Positions 1-10,436 are shown, counted from the stretch's first letter. The stretch: DNA of 64,000 nucleotides from Deltaproteobacteria bacterium (GCA_024276935.1 JAJRWH010000073.1:1-64000); one strand, 5' to 3'. Numbers and translations are program-made. Notes: generated by a model from the sequence alone, not told the origin.

Positions 1-437
1 TCGGCATCAAGAGAAATCAACAGAGGATCACAATCCCAATCGAGGCGGGTCAAAGCCAGATCAAAACCTATTTTACGCGCCAGGCCAACCCCTTCATTGT
101 CATTCAGTTCCCGCTCACTGCGACAGGCATCAACCCAGACAACATTCAGGTATGAACCGGACCTGTTCCTCAACCAGTCAAGTGTTTTGGCGTTGTCAGC
201 TTTTTCAGCAGCAGAAGAGGAGACCCGCTGATTGACAACCACAACAACCAGAGTTCGGGCCAACAATTTGACAGAATTTTGTATCAGAGATTCGAGGGTA
301 CGAGGCAGGTTTTCAAATTCGGCAAGAGCAGGAATAACGATCGCAGCACTAAAATCAGAACGCTGACAGCCTTCGAATTGCCAGGGAGTGAGAATTGCAC
401 GGGTGCGTAAATATTTTTCGCGTTTCCTGGCCCTCAT
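1..437 (-). CDS. GT2-like protein, 3' part outside the window
   Basis: The reading frame starts at an ATG at 437 and runs off the left edge of the window. A GGGAG ribosome binding site lies about 11 bases upstream, and the start is about 20 bases after the miaA stop, so the two genes probably form one transcript. The N-terminal part has a beta-strand motif AAIVIPALAEFENLPRTLES, typical of the first strand and helix of family 2 (GT-A) glycosyltransferases. Later come a strand VVVVVNQR and an acidic stretch DWDCDPLLISLDA that could be the DxD-type metal site. The assignment rests on fold-like signatures only; the substrate is unknown. It could also be a general GT-A-like hypothetical protein. 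Confidence 0.6.
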   Translation of the reverse strand, partial: MRARKREKYLRTRAILTPWQFEGCQRSDFSAAIVIPALAEFENLPRTLESLIQNSVKLLARTLVVVVVNQRVSSSAAEKADNAKTLDWLRNRSGSYLNVVWVDACRSERELNDNEGVGLARKIGFDLALTRLDWDCDPLLISLDA

Positions 438-456
438 TAAACAGGTGGCTCCCGGA

Positions 457-1392
457 TCAGGTCCCAAAAGGGACAGCAAAAGAAACCGTTTTAAGAATTT
501 CTACCATCTCACCCCACACATCGCCCTGCCCTTCCAGCCAGTGAATTTTTACCCCTCTTTTTTCCATCCGGCGAAAAAAGGTTTCCTGACGTTTGGCAAA
601 CTGACCGATCGCGCTACGCAGTTTTTGGACCATATCATTGTCGTTAAGCTGACCCTGCAAGTGTTGCGCAATCAAACGATATTCCAGACCGTAGAATTCA
701 AGCTGGGGCCAGGGAACTCCGGCATCGTGCAGTTCCTGAACCTCATTGATCATCCCCTGTTCGAGGCGTTGCTGCAGACGTTGTGAGATTCGCTGGCGCA
801 AAATGTCCCGTGGCCAACGCACTCCAAAAACCAAAGGGCTGATTTGCGGCAAAGGGGATTGGGCTGTGGTGGCCGCTTCGCCCACCGCAATCTCAATGGC
901 ACGAATCAGTCGCAAACGCTCATCCAGATCACTACGATTATGTTGCTGCGGCTTGAGATGAATCAGTTTTTCACGCAGTTGATCCTCGGAGAGGGGCGCC
1001 AATTCTGATCTGAGTTCAGGGTTCTCCGGAACTTCAATCAAGCGATATCCACGCAACACGGCATCGAGATACATCCCGGTACCACCACAGATAATCGGCA
1101 GTCTGCCCCGTTGATGAATCTTGGCAATGGCCGCAAAACAATCGCGTTGAAAATTAAAGACATTATATTCGCTGCCGGGGTCAGCAATATCGATCAGATG
1201 GTAGGGAACATCACCATACTCGGCCAGATCCTTGCCCGTTCCTAAATCCATCCCTCGATAAACCTGGCGTGAATCGGCAGAAATGATCTCGGCATTCAGA
1301 TGACGTGCAGCCTCGACCGCCAACGTTGTTTTTCCGCCAGCGGTGACACCCAGAATCACCAAAAGATCATAAGCAGAATCTGCCTTGAACAT
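457..1392 (-). CDS. miaA: tRNA dimethylallyltransferase MiaA (divergent form)
   Basis: Transfers a dimethylallyl group to A37 of tRNAs that read codons starting with U, including several tRNA-Ser. The P-loop is GVTAGGKTT instead of the common GPTASGKS, followed by the family motif SADSRQVYRGMDLGTGK and the later GGTGMYLDAVLRG. The protein is about 311 residues, normal for the family. The frame can be extended to a GTG at 1413, but that codon lies inside the heptamer repeat; the ATG at 1392 is the likely start. The heptamer array, which reads GCGTGAG on this strand, lies directly upstream and could supply a weak purine-rich ribosome binding site. The gene follows pcnB on the same strand. The GTGKDL tail of the motif, where typical MiaA has GTAKP, suggests a separate MiaA clade. 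Confidence 0.88.
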   Translation of the reverse strand: MFKADSAYDLLVILGVTAGGKTTLAVEAARHLNAEIISADSRQVYRGMDLGTGKDLAEYGDVPYHLIDIADPGSEYNVFNFQRDCFAAIAKIHQRGRLPIICGGTGMYLDAVLRGYRLIEVPENPELRSELAPLSEDQLREKLIHLKPQQHNRSDLDERLRLIRAIEIAVGEAATTAQSPLPQISPLVFGVRWPRDILRQRISQRLQQRLEQGMINEVQELHDAGVPWPQLEFYGLEYRLIAQHLQGQLNDNDMVQKLRSAIGQFAKRQETFFRRMEKRGVKIHWLEGQGDVWGEMVEILKTVSFAVPFGT

Positions 1393-1398
1393 ATCTAT

Positions 1399-1480
1399 CG
1401 CCTCACGCCTCACGCCTCACGCCTCACGCCTCACGCCTCACGCCTCACGCCTCACGCCTCACGCCTCACGCCTCACGCCT
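1399..1480. repeat. Heptamer tandem repeat, CGCCTCA x 11.7 (GGCGTGA on minus)
   Basis: Eleven perfect copies and one partial copy of a 7-bp unit fill the pcnB/miaA junction. The first unit on the minus strand supplies the last codons and the TGA stop of pcnB (AAG GCG TGA), and the far end lies just before the miaA start. The unit shares the GGCG core with the arrays at 23622, 26932 and 61143. Confidence 0.97.
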
Positions 1481-2756
1481 TCTGCATCGCTGCTTTGCGC
1501 CGTGGTCGACGCCGCCGACGCCTTGGGCTGCGACGCTCACCGGTGTGGGCAGCGGCTCCCGTTTCAAGTGCTTCCTGCCAACGAGCAAGCACATCATTCA
1601 GACTGGGATCGATCTGGCACCAGAGGGTAAAGAACTCAACAACCTGTGCTGTAAAGGGATGACGCAGAAAACGGGTTTCACCTTTCAAGCCACGCCCACG
1701 CAGCATCCGAAAACAGCCAACCAGCAGATCACGTGCTTCGCATCGAATCCCCTGAGCAATACTGTAGGTTCGGCAATGAGGCCGCAACAGCCTGTCTGCG
1801 ACGGCAAGAGCATCATTAATATGCTGATCGCGATCAAGCGGACACTGAAGCAAAAAGGAGGGCAGAACTAACGCGGCCAGCACCAGACTTTCGCGGATTT
1901 TTTTGCCGCTGGCAGTCCGTTTATCCAGCAGTTTAAGCAATTCAAACGTTTGGGGAGTAAAGCTGAGGTCAGGAAAAAGCTGATCGAGCAATCCATAACG
2001 CTCAGCCAATTCACAAACCTGCCCTGCAACCTGGTGCCGAAACAACTCCATGATCTCTTCGCGTAGGCGCGCACTCGAGGCTCCAGAAAGTAACTGACGG
2101 CGTTGATCGATCGCGGTAATAATTTCTGCATCAATCGCAAAATCAAGACGCGCGGAAAACTCCAACGCCCGCAGCATCCGCACCGGGTCCTCTTCAAAAC
2201 GTATCAGCGGATCACCAATCATCCGCAAGCGACGGTCGGCGAGATCCTGCAAACCGCCGACATGATCGATGACTGAAAAATCCGCGATGTTATAGAAAAG
2301 GGCATTGATCGTAAAATCACGCCGGAAAGCATCTTCACGCGGACTGCCAAAAACGTTCTGGACAAAGTGAAAGTGCTCGTCATTATCCTCAGGCAATTCT
2401 TCAATTGCAGGATTGCGACGAAAAGTGGCAACCTCAACCAGCTGGTTGCCACGAAAACGGATATGGGCAAGACGAAAACGTCGCCCCACCAGAAAACAGT
2501 TGCGAAACAACGCCTTGACCTGTTCCGGGGTCGCGTCAGTACCAACATCGAAATCTTTGGGAGTCCGCCCCAGAAGCAGGTCGCGCACACTTCCGCCAAC
2601 CAGGTAAGCCTGATAGCCATGTCGACTGAGTCGGTAAAGAACCTTTAAAGCACTTTCGTCAATCTGTTTACGCGAAATACCATGCTCGCTCCGCGCCACA
2701 ACGACCGGCTCGATTGTTGAGTCTGGACGAAAAGATACTGACTGTGAATCTGACAT
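1473..2756 (-). CDS. pcnB: Poly(A) polymerase / tRNA nucleotidyltransferase family (PcnB type)
   Basis: Adds 3' tails to RNA. The N-terminal nucleotidyltransferase domain has GGSVRDLLLGRTPKDFDVG, where the DxD is the metal-binding pair, followed by LVGRRFRLAHIRF, which is typical of the PcnB branch rather than the CCA-adding branch. The RNA-binding linker motif FEEDPVRMLRALEFSARL is present near residue 195. The C-terminus ends in a strongly basic run RRSPRRRRRRPRRK, as in known PcnB proteins. The ATG at 2756 is chosen over the TTG at 2762. The gene precedes miaA, and its stop codon lies in the first heptamer of the repeat array. A CCA-adding activity cannot be excluded from sequence alone, but the four tRNA genes in this window all encode CCA. 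Confidence 0.9.
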   Translation of the reverse strand: MSDSQSVSFRPDSTIEPVVVARSEHGISRKQIDESALKVLYRLSRHGYQAYLVGGSVRDLLLGRTPKDFDVGTDATPEQVKALFRNCFLVGRRFRLAHIRFRGNQLVEVATFRRNPAIEELPEDNDEHFHFVQNVFGSPREDAFRRDFTINALFYNIADFSVIDHVGGLQDLADRRLRMIGDPLIRFEEDPVRMLRALEFSARLDFAIDAEIITAIDQRRQLLSGASSARLREEIMELFRHQVAGQVCELAERYGLLDQLFPDLSFTPQTFELLKLLDKRTASGKKIRESLVLAALVLPSFLLQCPLDRDQHINDALAVADRLLRPHCRTYSIAQGIRCEARDLLVGCFRMLRGRGLKGETRFLRHPFTAQVVEFFTLWCQIDPSLNDVLARWQEALETGAAAHTGERRSPRRRRRRPRRKAAMQKA

Positions 2757-2954
2757 GATCAACTTTCATCGCCGCGCTTGAACAACGAATGAAAATGGTT
2801 AAATCAACCGTTAACGTTTTTGTAAATAATTGCCGCAGACTATAGCAAAAACCCCTCAAAAGACATACGCCTTTTGCTTTTTACCGCAAGAGACTTCCCT
2901 TAAAAAAACCTGTTCCGCCAGCACTTGCACATTTTAAGAGTCCTGTTATTGTTA

Positions 2955-2971
2955 ATTGCCAATGTGGCAAT
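2955..2971. promoter_or_regulatory. Palindrome upstream of first chemoreceptor
   Basis: A perfect inverted repeat ATTGCCA-atg-TGGCAAT lies about 23 bases before the receptor ATG at 2994 and just ahead of its AAGGGGAAGG ribosome binding site. It could be an operator or an mRNA hairpin. No regulator can be assigned. Confidence 0.35.
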
Positions 2972-2993
2972 ATTAATTATAAGGGGAAGGCTA

Positions 2994-5585
2994 ATGTCGA
3001 TCCGCTACAAACTGCTCATTGTTTTGCTGGTGGCCGTTTTGTTACCAATGCTGGTCAGCCTGACCGTTTCTAAAATTTACTCGGGACGGACGCAGAACCT
3101 CACCTCTGAAGCAACAAACAGACTGGCCAGTGCTGATGTCAATCATATTATTACCGGTGCATTAAGTCTGGTCTCCGCCAATAAAACAGCCATTGATCGT
3201 CAACGTGAAGAGGCGATCAAAACCTACCTGCGCTCTGCTGCCGATACTCTCTATTATCAGGTCAGCAAGATTGAACACCTGTTACCTCGCGACCAGGCCT
3301 GGTCGCAAATTCGCAAAACAATGCTTGCCCCCAAGTTTGGCCAGACCGGCTACGCCTTCGGCATGAACAGCAAAGGAACCTTGACCATTCATCCCAAAAG
3401 TGAAGGGAAAAATCTGGCGGGGAAAAAACATATTGACGAAATGATCGCCAATAAAGAGGGTTATATTTCCTATGTCAGTGCCACGACCGGCCGCAAAAAA
3501 TCTGTTTTCTATCGTTATTACGCCCCTCTTGATCTGATTATTGCTCCCGGTGCATTCAGCGACGAAATGACCTCAATTGCTGATCTGGATGCTGAACTTG
3601 ATGCGATCGACCAACTCCAGAATCAGTTGCGCAAAATTAAAATCGGAAACAAGGGTTTTGTCTGGGTCATCGCCGTCGACAATGAAGCGGATAACACGGG
3701 TGATTTCATTGTCACACCTTTCGACGATGATATCGACAAGCTGGATCTGCTTTATAAAGATGCAAACGGAAATGAATACATCCCACAATTAGTCAAAACA
3801 GCATTGTCTGCCCCTGCGAACGCAATCAGCAGTGAAGAGCGCAAACTGATCCATCCGGCAGATGGCCAGGCTCAGGAAATGCTCCTGAGTTATAGCTACT
3901 ACAAACCCCTGAGATGGATCGTCGGCACTGCGCTACCCAAAGGTGAACTGACAGCAACAAGTGACCTGATTGCGGCTTCCTTCAGCAAGATGAACCTCGC
4001 GGTCCTGATCAGTACTCTGATTCTGCTGGGGCTCGCTGGCATTTTCGCCTGGATTGCGGCAACCCGGGCAATTAAACCGATTCGCAGTGTCCAGAACATG
4101 GCGATGGAAATGTCACTGGGTCATCTCGACAACCGCCTGCACATGAACCGTAGTGATGAAATTGGCCAGATGGCCAATGCGATGGATGACTTTGCTGATG
4201 ATTTGCAAAACCAGGTTGTCGAGGCCCTTAAACGACTTGGCAATGGCGATTTGACTTTTGCTATCGAGCCTAAGGACAACCAGGACCAGATACGGGGGGC
4301 AATCAAAAAACTGGTGGTTGATCTCAATCAAATGATGGCCCAGATCCTGACTGCAGGCGACCAGATTGATTCAGGCAGCCATCAAATCAGCGACTCAGCA
4401 CAGTCCCTGTCACTTGGAGCATCAAAATCTGCAGCGGCCCTTGAACAAATCGGGGCATCAATCAGCCAGATGGCGGATCAAACAAAACATAGCGCTCAAA
4501 ATGCAGGTCAGGCCAATTCGCTTTCAACCGGAGCTGTAGAGCAAGCCCAGAACGGCAACCAACAGATGGAAGCAATGGTTCGTGCCATGGATGATATCAA
4601 GGCTTCGGGAGAAAGCATCAGTCGCATCATCAAAGTCATTGACGAAATTGCTTTTCAAACCAATCTGTTGGCTCTGAATGCTGCCGTTGAAGCCGCACGC
4701 GCCGGACAGCACGGCAAAGGGTTTGCGGTCGTTGCTGAAGAGGTGCGTAATCTCGCCGCACGCAGCGCCAAAGCCGCGGAAGAAACAACCGGCCTCATTG
4801 AAAGCTCTGTCGAAAAAACCAACAATGGCGCACAAATTGCCGACCAGACCGCTGCCGCACTCAATGAAATTGTCGAAAGTGTTACCAAGGTTTCAGACCT
4901 GGTTCATGGAATAGCAACCGCGAGTAATGAACAAGCCCAGGGCATTTCGCAAATCAATCAAGGGCTTGAACAGATCGACCAGGTGATTCAGCAAAATACA
5001 GCAGCAGCCGAAGAAAGTGCTGCCACCAGTGAAGAACTCTCCAGCCAGGCATCCTACCTGAAAGAAATGCTGTCACGCTTCAAACTGAATCAACAACAGC
5101 AGTCGCCGCAGGCCTATGAATCCCAACCAGAACAACTCGCAATGACTCCGGTCGACACAGGAGGCCAATCATTCGGTGGTGACTTCATCATCCGCTGGAA
5201 AGACAGCCTTTGTACCGGGATTTCGCGTGTTGATGAACAACACCAAAAGCTGGTCGCTTTGATCAATCAACTCTTTCGTTGCATGAAAGATGGTGGTGAC
5301 AGAATGGTTCTGGCTCAGGTGGTTGATGAGCTGACCTCTTATACCGTCACCCACTTCCGCGATGAAGAAGAATTGATGCGTCAGCACAACTATCCAGACC
5401 TTGAAAACCACAAATCCATCCATGAACTTTTTGTCAACAAGGTCAGTGTTGCCGCAGAGAAGCTCAAAGCAGGTGAACGGGTCGCCCCGGCTGATCTGTA
5501 CAACTTCCTGAAAGGTTGGTTGGTCAATCATATTGAAGAGCAGGACCGGGATGGCTTCGCTCCCTATATCAAAAACAGGCCCTGA
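2994..5585 (+). CDS. Methyl-accepting chemotaxis protein with double Cache and C-terminal hemerythrin
   Basis: A transmembrane chemoreceptor of 863 residues. The start at 2994 is chosen for its AAGGGGAAGG site; an upstream in-frame ATG at 2925 adds 23 residues and has none. The order is a membrane helix near residues 5-28, a periplasmic region with two Cache-like lobes ([18 protein letters not shown] and [12 protein letters not shown]), a second helix, HAMP, and the MCP signalling hairpin with the tip [21 protein letters not shown] bacteriohemerythrin domain fills the last 125 residues. Its iron ligands are visible: the His of [15 protein letters not shown] (HxxxE), HKSIH (HxxxH) and HIEEQD (HxxxxD). 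Family knowledge links this fusion to oxygen or redox sensing, as in DcrH of Desulfovibrio. It lies upstream of a paralogue and the che cluster. Confidence 0.93.
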   Translation: MSIRYKLLIVLLVAVLLPMLVSLTVSKIYSGRTQNLTSEATNRLASADVNHIITGALSLVSANKTAIDRQREEAIKTYLRSAADTLYYQVSKIEHLLPRDQAWSQIRKTMLAPKFGQTGYAFGMNSKGTLTIHPKSEGKNLAGKKHIDEMIANKEGYISYVSATTGRKKSVFYRYYAPLDLIIAPGAFSDEMTSIADLDAELDAIDQLQNQLRKIKIGNKGFVWVIAVDNEADNTGDFIVTPFDDDIDKLDLLYKDANGNEYIPQLVKTALSAPANAISSEERKLIHPADGQAQEMLLSYSYYKPLRWIVGTALPKGELTATSDLIAASFSKMNLAVLISTLILLGLAGIFAWIAATRAIKPIRSVQNMAMEMSLGHLDNRLHMNRSDEIGQMANAMDDFADDLQNQVVEALKRLGNGDLTFAIEPKDNQDQIRGAIKKLVVDLNQMMAQILTAGDQIDSGSHQISDSAQSLSLGASKSAAALEQIGASISQMADQTKHSAQNAGQANSLSTGAVEQAQNGNQQMEAMVRAMDDIKASGESISRIIKVIDEIAFQTNLLALNAAVEAARAGQHGKGFAVVAEEVRNLAARSAKAAEETTGLIESSVEKTNNGAQIADQTAAALNEIVESVTKVSDLVHGIATASNEQAQGISQINQGLEQIDQVIQQNTAAAEESAATSEELSSQASYLKEMLSRFKLNQQQQSPQAYESQPEQLAMTPVDTGGQSFGGDFIIRWKDSLCTGISRVDEQHQKLVALINQLFRCMKDGGDRMVLAQVVDELTSYTVTHFRDEEELMRQHNYPDLENHKSIHELFVNKVSVAAEKLKAGERVAPADLYNFLKGWLVNHIEEQDRDGFAPYIKNRP

Positions 5586-5659
5586 GCGACCTGGACACCA
5601 ACTGACCGACAAACAGGAGAACATCATTTATTGAAGGAACAAACATAAAGGAGAGCCTT

Positions 5660-7951
5660 ATGCTGAAAACGATCAAAGCCAAACTGATCCTCAGCTTTTT
5701 GTTCGTTATCGCCGTGATCATCTGCTTCGGTCTGGTTGTTATCGTTAAGACAGGTGGTGTTTCTAAAGACACGGTCACTTTCGTTGAAAGCTACTGGGCT
5801 ACGGCCGATTTGATCATGGAAACCCGGATCACTTTTGACGAAATATCCCACGCCATGTCTCATCCATCACCAGAGATGGATCGTGAGCAGTTTATTGCCA
5901 AATCGACTACGGACTTAATGGACATGCGCAATCGTTTTCCAGATTCGGCACTCGATAAAACAATCAGCCGCAAAATCACCGACCAGATCGATCTTGTTAT
6001 TGCGGCTCTGGCGGATCCTGTCCGGCAAATGGGATTGCCCGCAAAAAAAATGGAAGAAGCAGACGCCGCAGTCAAACCTTTGCTGCAACGATTAGAACAA
6101 GACCGCAAAACAAGGCTGACAAATCTGGTCTGGGAAGGGGTCATGGCCTTCAACGATATTCTCATTACCAATGATCCGAACGAAAAAATAGCTTTCGATC
6201 AAACCATAGCAAAAATTGAAAATGATCCCGATTTTGCAGGTTTATCCAGTATCTATATCCCTTTCAAAAAAAAGGCGTTAGAGGTTTTTTCTTCTGCCAA
6301 CAAGCTGATCGAAGCACGCAACACCTTCAGTGAAAATGGCGAAGCTCTGGCCGAGCTTCTTGGACAGGCAGAAAAACAATTCGAAGGGGACGTTGTCGAC
6401 CCTGCAACACTCGCATTGCTTGACGACCTCAAGGGGACCCAGACAATTCTCATTGCAGGGCTGCTTCTAACAGTAATTATTGCCTTGCTGATCGGTGTCC
6501 TCATCGCCAATCATCTTTCAGCACCATTGAAACAAGCAGTAGCTATGCTGGAATCGATGGAAAAAGGCCGTATCAGTCAGCGGCTGAAGTTGCACAGCAA
6601 AGATGAAATCGGTCGCATGGCAAAAGCGATGAACAGCTTCGCCGATTGTCTTGAAACTGAAATTGTCGTCCCCCTGCAACTGCTGGCGCAGGGAGATCTA
6701 ACCTTCAACGTTCAGCCACGTGATGAGCATGACCTCCTCCGCACCGCACTGAACAAACTATGCGACGATCTGAACAGGACAATGAATACCCTTCAGGACG
6801 CAGGGACCCAAATCAATGCGGGAGCCTGTCAAGTTGCCGACTCGAGCACTACCTTGTCGCAAGGAGCAACCGAATCTGCTGCCTCACTTGAAGAGATCAG
6901 TGCCTCGATGAACGAGATTTCAAGTCAGACCAATGTCAGTGCCGAAAATGCCAATCAGGCCAACATGCTCTCTGATGAAGCACGTAAAGCTGCAGAAGAG
7001 GGAAGCAAGAGGATGGAAGAAATGGTCATCGCCATGGGCGAGATCAATGAAGCCGGTCAAAACATCAGTAAAATTATCAAAGTTATCGACGAGATTGCAT
7101 TCCAGACAAACTTATTGGCCTTGAATGCGGCCGTCGAAGCGGCTCGTGCCGGACAACACGGGAAGGGTTTTGCTGTTGTTGCTGAAGAAGTACGAAATTT
7201 GGCCGCCCGCAGTGCCAAGGCGGCAGAAGAAACAGCGGAACTTATCGAAGGTTCGGTTGAAAAAGCCACCAATGGAACAATGGTTGCTGAAAAGACTGCG
7301 GAGGCACTTGAAGAGGTCGTCTCTGGAATTACAAAAGTCTCTGACCTGGTCAGTGAAATTGCTGCGGCCAGTAGTGAACAGGCTCAGGGGATCGGACAAG
7401 TCAACCAGGGGCTGGCTCAAATCGACCAGGTCATTCAACAAAATACTGCAAGTGCAGAAGAAAGTGCCGCAACCAGCGAAGAACTGGCCGGGCAATCCGG
7501 ACAATTGGCAAATATGCTAAACCGTTTTGTCCTCGCTGGCAGTAACAGTGACGGGACTCTGATCCGCTGGACAGGAGAGCTGGATACCGGAATTCCCGAT
7601 ATTGACCAGCAACACCGTCGCCTGGTTGATCTGATCAATCAACTGTTCACATCCATGCGCGAAGGAAATAACAAGACAGAAATCGCCCGCGTTGTCGATG
7701 AGTTGGTCAACTACACGGATACCCATTTTAGTTTCGAAGAAGAATTGATGCGAAGTCACGGATATCCCGGATACAGCGAGCATCAGCGCATCCACCAGTC
7801 CTTTGTTGCCCAGATCAATCAATTTGCAACCAAAATAAAAGGGGAAGAACATCTGGCCGCTGCTGACGTCTTCAGTTTCTTGAAAGACTGGCTGATCAGC
7901 CATATCAAAAAACAGGATATCGAAGGCTACGCGCCTATGATCAGAAAATAA
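5660..7951 (+). CDS. Methyl-accepting chemotaxis protein with C-terminal hemerythrin (paralogue)
   Basis: A second receptor of 763 residues with an AAAGGAGAG ribosome binding site. It has an N-terminal helix, a predicted helical sensor region of about 240 residues rather than Cache lobes, a second membrane helix near 265-290, HAMP, the MCP hairpin with the same tip sequence, and hemerythrin from about residue 640. The ligand motifs are the His of [20 protein letters not shown] and HIKKQD. The sensor region differs fully from the first receptor while signalling and hemerythrin parts are alike, so the pair probably couples different periplasmic inputs to the same cytoplasmic hemerythrin sensor. 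The gene starts 74 bases after the first receptor, and both may be co-transcribed. Confidence 0.93.
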   Translation: MLKTIKAKLILSFLFVIAVIICFGLVVIVKTGGVSKDTVTFVESYWATADLIMETRITFDEISHAMSHPSPEMDREQFIAKSTTDLMDMRNRFPDSALDKTISRKITDQIDLVIAALADPVRQMGLPAKKMEEADAAVKPLLQRLEQDRKTRLTNLVWEGVMAFNDILITNDPNEKIAFDQTIAKIENDPDFAGLSSIYIPFKKKALEVFSSANKLIEARNTFSENGEALAELLGQAEKQFEGDVVDPATLALLDDLKGTQTILIAGLLLTVIIALLIGVLIANHLSAPLKQAVAMLESMEKGRISQRLKLHSKDEIGRMAKAMNSFADCLETEIVVPLQLLAQGDLTFNVQPRDEHDLLRTALNKLCDDLNRTMNTLQDAGTQINAGACQVADSSTTLSQGATESAASLEEISASMNEISSQTNVSAENANQANMLSDEARKAAEEGSKRMEEMVIAMGEINEAGQNISKIIKVIDEIAFQTNLLALNAAVEAARAGQHGKGFAVVAEEVRNLAARSAKAAEETAELIEGSVEKATNGTMVAEKTAEALEEVVSGITKVSDLVSEIAAASSEQAQGIGQVNQGLAQIDQVIQQNTASAEESAATSEELAGQSGQLANMLNRFVLAGSNSDGTLIRWTGELDTGIPDIDQQHRRLVDLINQLFTSMREGNNKTEIARVVDELVNYTDTHFSFEEELMRSHGYPGYSEHQRIHQSFVAQINQFATKIKGEEHLAAADVFSFLKDWLISHIKKQDIEGYAPMIRK

Positions 7952-8049
7952 CTGTGTGCACAAGACATCGTTTCTGCCCCATCACCACCAGCAAGCCAAC
8001 CAGCAAAAAGCATGGGGCTGGAGACTTATTAATTTTTATTAAATTTTAC

Positions 8050-8077
8050 TTGATCGCAGGTCGATCCTCGCTATACT
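8050..8077 (+). promoter_or_regulatory. Candidate sigma-70 promoter of the che operon
   Basis: TTGATC and TATACT are separated by 16 bases, about 75 bases before cheA. An AT-rich stretch (TTATTAATTTTTATTAA) just upstream could act as an UP element. Before that, GCCCCAT and ATGGGGC form a 7-bp stem with a long loop after the receptor gene, not a convincing terminator. Confidence 0.5.
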
Positions 8078-8153
8078 TAACATTCAATTCATGAACGTTG
8101 ATTATTAAGTAAAAGCAAACCTTGAGTCTGTAGACACTTTTGGGATGGTAGCC

Positions 8154-10436
8154 ATGACCATGAACATTGACGACGATCAAATAGAAATTATCCAGGAATT
8201 TGTCACCGAAAGTCGGGACATGATCGAGCAACTGGAGCCGCAGATTATCGAACTGGGGCAAGATAGTGACCCCGAAACGATGAATGCAATTTTCCGGCTC
8301 TTTCATTCCATGAAGGGAAGTGCCGGATTTCTCGAGTTTGATCATATGACCCGTGTGGCACATGCCGCAGAAAACCTGCTTGATCTTATCCGTAACGGAG
8401 AAATCGATCTGGTCCCCGACCATGTCAATCTTCTGTGCGCTGCCTGTGATTTTGCCAAGGAAGCGCTCGACAGTGTCGAAAGCAGTTACTCAGATGACGA
8501 CATGGTCAATGCCGCAGACATTATGGCTGAACAACTTCATCAAGCCATCGAACACGCCAAAGGCGAGGATACTGCCGAAGAAGAAGCTCCTGCCATCGAT
8601 CAGACTGTCGAAGTTGGCAACAATGCCGAGTTACCACAAATTGAAATCAATGATGAAATGCGGCAAAGCTTTGTCACTGAAGGTGTCGAGCTCCTGCAAA
8701 ATGCCGAACAGGGCTTGCTGGCCTGGGGAGAAAAATCTGATGACCCCGAGCCCATGGCAGACCTGTTCCGTAACATCCATAGCTTTAAAGGTAATTGCGG
8801 CTTTTTCGGTTTTGCCGAGATGGAAAAACTGGCCCACCAGATGGAGACAGTCCTTGATCGGGCCAAGTCAGGCAGTCCTCTGGCCTCTGACAATCCGGCA
8901 GACTCTCTTCTCGCTGCGCTTGACCTTTTGCAGAACGCGGTAAACGACATCAGCGAAGGGCGTGATGGTTCTGTTCCGGATCTGGAAGAACACCTTGCAG
9001 AACTGCAAAAGTTACTGCCACCGATGATTGGCGAGATTCTGGTCGAAGAAGGGGTTGAGGCCGAACATGTTACCGCCGCCGTTGAAACCCAAAAGAAACC
9101 GGTGGGAGAAATCCTTATTGACCAGGGTAAAGCTTCGCCCGAACAGGTCAACAAAGCCCTTAGAAAACAACAGGCGGTCAAATCTCCGGGTAAAAAACAG
9201 ACCAAATCTCCTGCCTCACGGGCAGCGACTGTCGCCAAAAAGCAGGATATTCGTGTCGACCTTGGCAAGCTGGACAATCTGATCAACCTGATTGGCGAGA
9301 TGGTTATCGCCGAAAATATGCTGATCAACAACCCTGACCTGAAGGGCCTGGAGCTGGAAAACTTCACCAAAGCAGGTCAGCATATGTCGAAACTTGTTCG
9401 CGAACTGCAGGAAATGGCCATGACCATCCGCATGATCCCGGTTGCAGGCCTGTTCCGACGCATGATTCGACTCGTCCACGATATTTCTGCCAAAGCCGGC
9501 AAAAAGGTCGATCTGGTTCTCAGTGGCGAAGAGACCGAAATCGACAAAACCGTCATTGAAACGATCACCGATCCGTTGGTGCACTTGCTCCGTAACAGTC
9601 TCGACCATGGGCTCGAGCCCCCGGACGAAAGAATTGCTGCCGGCAAAGATGAAAAAGGGACCGTCACTCTTTCGGCACGACATGAAGAGGGTGAAGTCTG
9701 GGTTACAGTCAAAGACGATGGTCGAGGTCTGAATCGTGAAAAGATTCTTGAAAAGGCCATTAGCAAAGGACTGATAGAGGGAGACGGATCAGATTTAAGT
9801 GACAAGGAAATTTACAACATGATCTTCATGCCGGGCTTTTCTACCGCAGCGCAGATCACAGACATCTCCGGGCGGGGGGTCGGCATGGATGTGGTTAAGA
9901 AAAATCTGGAAAAAATCAAGGGTAAAATCAATGTCAGCAGCACACCGGGCCAGGGTTCTCGCATTGATCTGCGGATACCGCTGACCCTGGCGATCATCGA
10001 CGGTATGATGGTTCGTGTTGGTGACACCACCGCAATTCTGCCAACCCTGTCCATTCTTGAGGCCTTTCGCCCCAATGCCGACCAGATCACCCAGACCCCT
10101 GATGGCGACGAGCTGGCACGGGTCCGCGAAAACTTTTTCCAAATTATCCGCTTACACGAAATTCTTGAGAAGGAACCCGACTCTCGTGAACTTGCGGATG
10201 GAATTCTGATCGTTCTCGAACACCAGGAAGATCGTTTTTGTCTGTTTGTCGATGAAATTGTCGGCCAGCAACAGACCGTTATCAAAGGTCTTTCTGAGTT
10301 TATCGGAAATGTCGCCGGGGTGTCGGGCTGTACCATTCTTGGAGACGGAGGCGTCAGCCTGATCCTCGATATCGGCAGTTTGCGCGAGTCGATAGAGGGT
10401 AAATTAACTGAACAGGAATCAGCGCCTGAAGTATAA
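8154..10436 (+). CDS. cheA: Chemotaxis histidine kinase CheA with two HPt domains
   Basis: The central kinase of the cluster, 760 residues. Two histidine phosphotransfer domains come first, with sites in LFHSMKGSAGFL (His near 51) and NIHSFKGNCGFF (His near 209). Near residues 290-340 a segment with two half repeats (GEILVEEG and GEILIDQGK, each followed by a helix ending in Q) resembles the N-terminal domain of type II secretion and MshE ATPases and sits where the CheY-binding P2 domain is usual. Dimerisation, ATPase (HLLRNSLDHGLEPP, DDGRGL, GRGVGMDVV) and CheW-like domains follow. In-frame ATGs at 8145, 8154 and 8160 compete; GGGATGG favours 8154. No classical P2 is visible. Confidence 0.94.
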   Translation: MTMNIDDDQIEIIQEFVTESRDMIEQLEPQIIELGQDSDPETMNAIFRLFHSMKGSAGFLEFDHMTRVAHAAENLLDLIRNGEIDLVPDHVNLLCAACDFAKEALDSVESSYSDDDMVNAADIMAEQLHQAIEHAKGEDTAEEEAPAIDQTVEVGNNAELPQIEINDEMRQSFVTEGVELLQNAEQGLLAWGEKSDDPEPMADLFRNIHSFKGNCGFFGFAEMEKLAHQMETVLDRAKSGSPLASDNPADSLLAALDLLQNAVNDISEGRDGSVPDLEEHLAELQKLLPPMIGEILVEEGVEAEHVTAAVETQKKPVGEILIDQGKASPEQVNKALRKQQAVKSPGKKQTKSPASRAATVAKKQDIRVDLGKLDNLINLIGEMVIAENMLINNPDLKGLELENFTKAGQHMSKLVRELQEMAMTIRMIPVAGLFRRMIRLVHDISAKAGKKVDLVLSGEETEIDKTVIETITDPLVHLLRNSLDHGLEPPDERIAAGKDEKGTVTLSARHEEGEVWVTVKDDGRGLNREKILEKAISKGLIEGDGSDLSDKEIYNMIFMPGFSTAAQITDISGRGVGMDVVKKNLEKIKGKINVSSTPGQGSRIDLRIPLTLAIIDGMMVRVGDTTAILPTLSILEAFRPNADQITQTPDGDELARVRENFFQIIRLHEILEKEPDSRELADGILIVLEHQEDRFCLFVDEIVGQQQTVIKGLSEFIGNVAGVSGCTILGDGGVSLILDIGSLRESIEGKLTEQESAPEV

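Noticed and set aside
4600-7250. Recent gene conversion between the two chemoreceptors
   Set aside because: The protein tips are identical, but codons differ at many synonymous positions, which points to old duplication with purifying selection.
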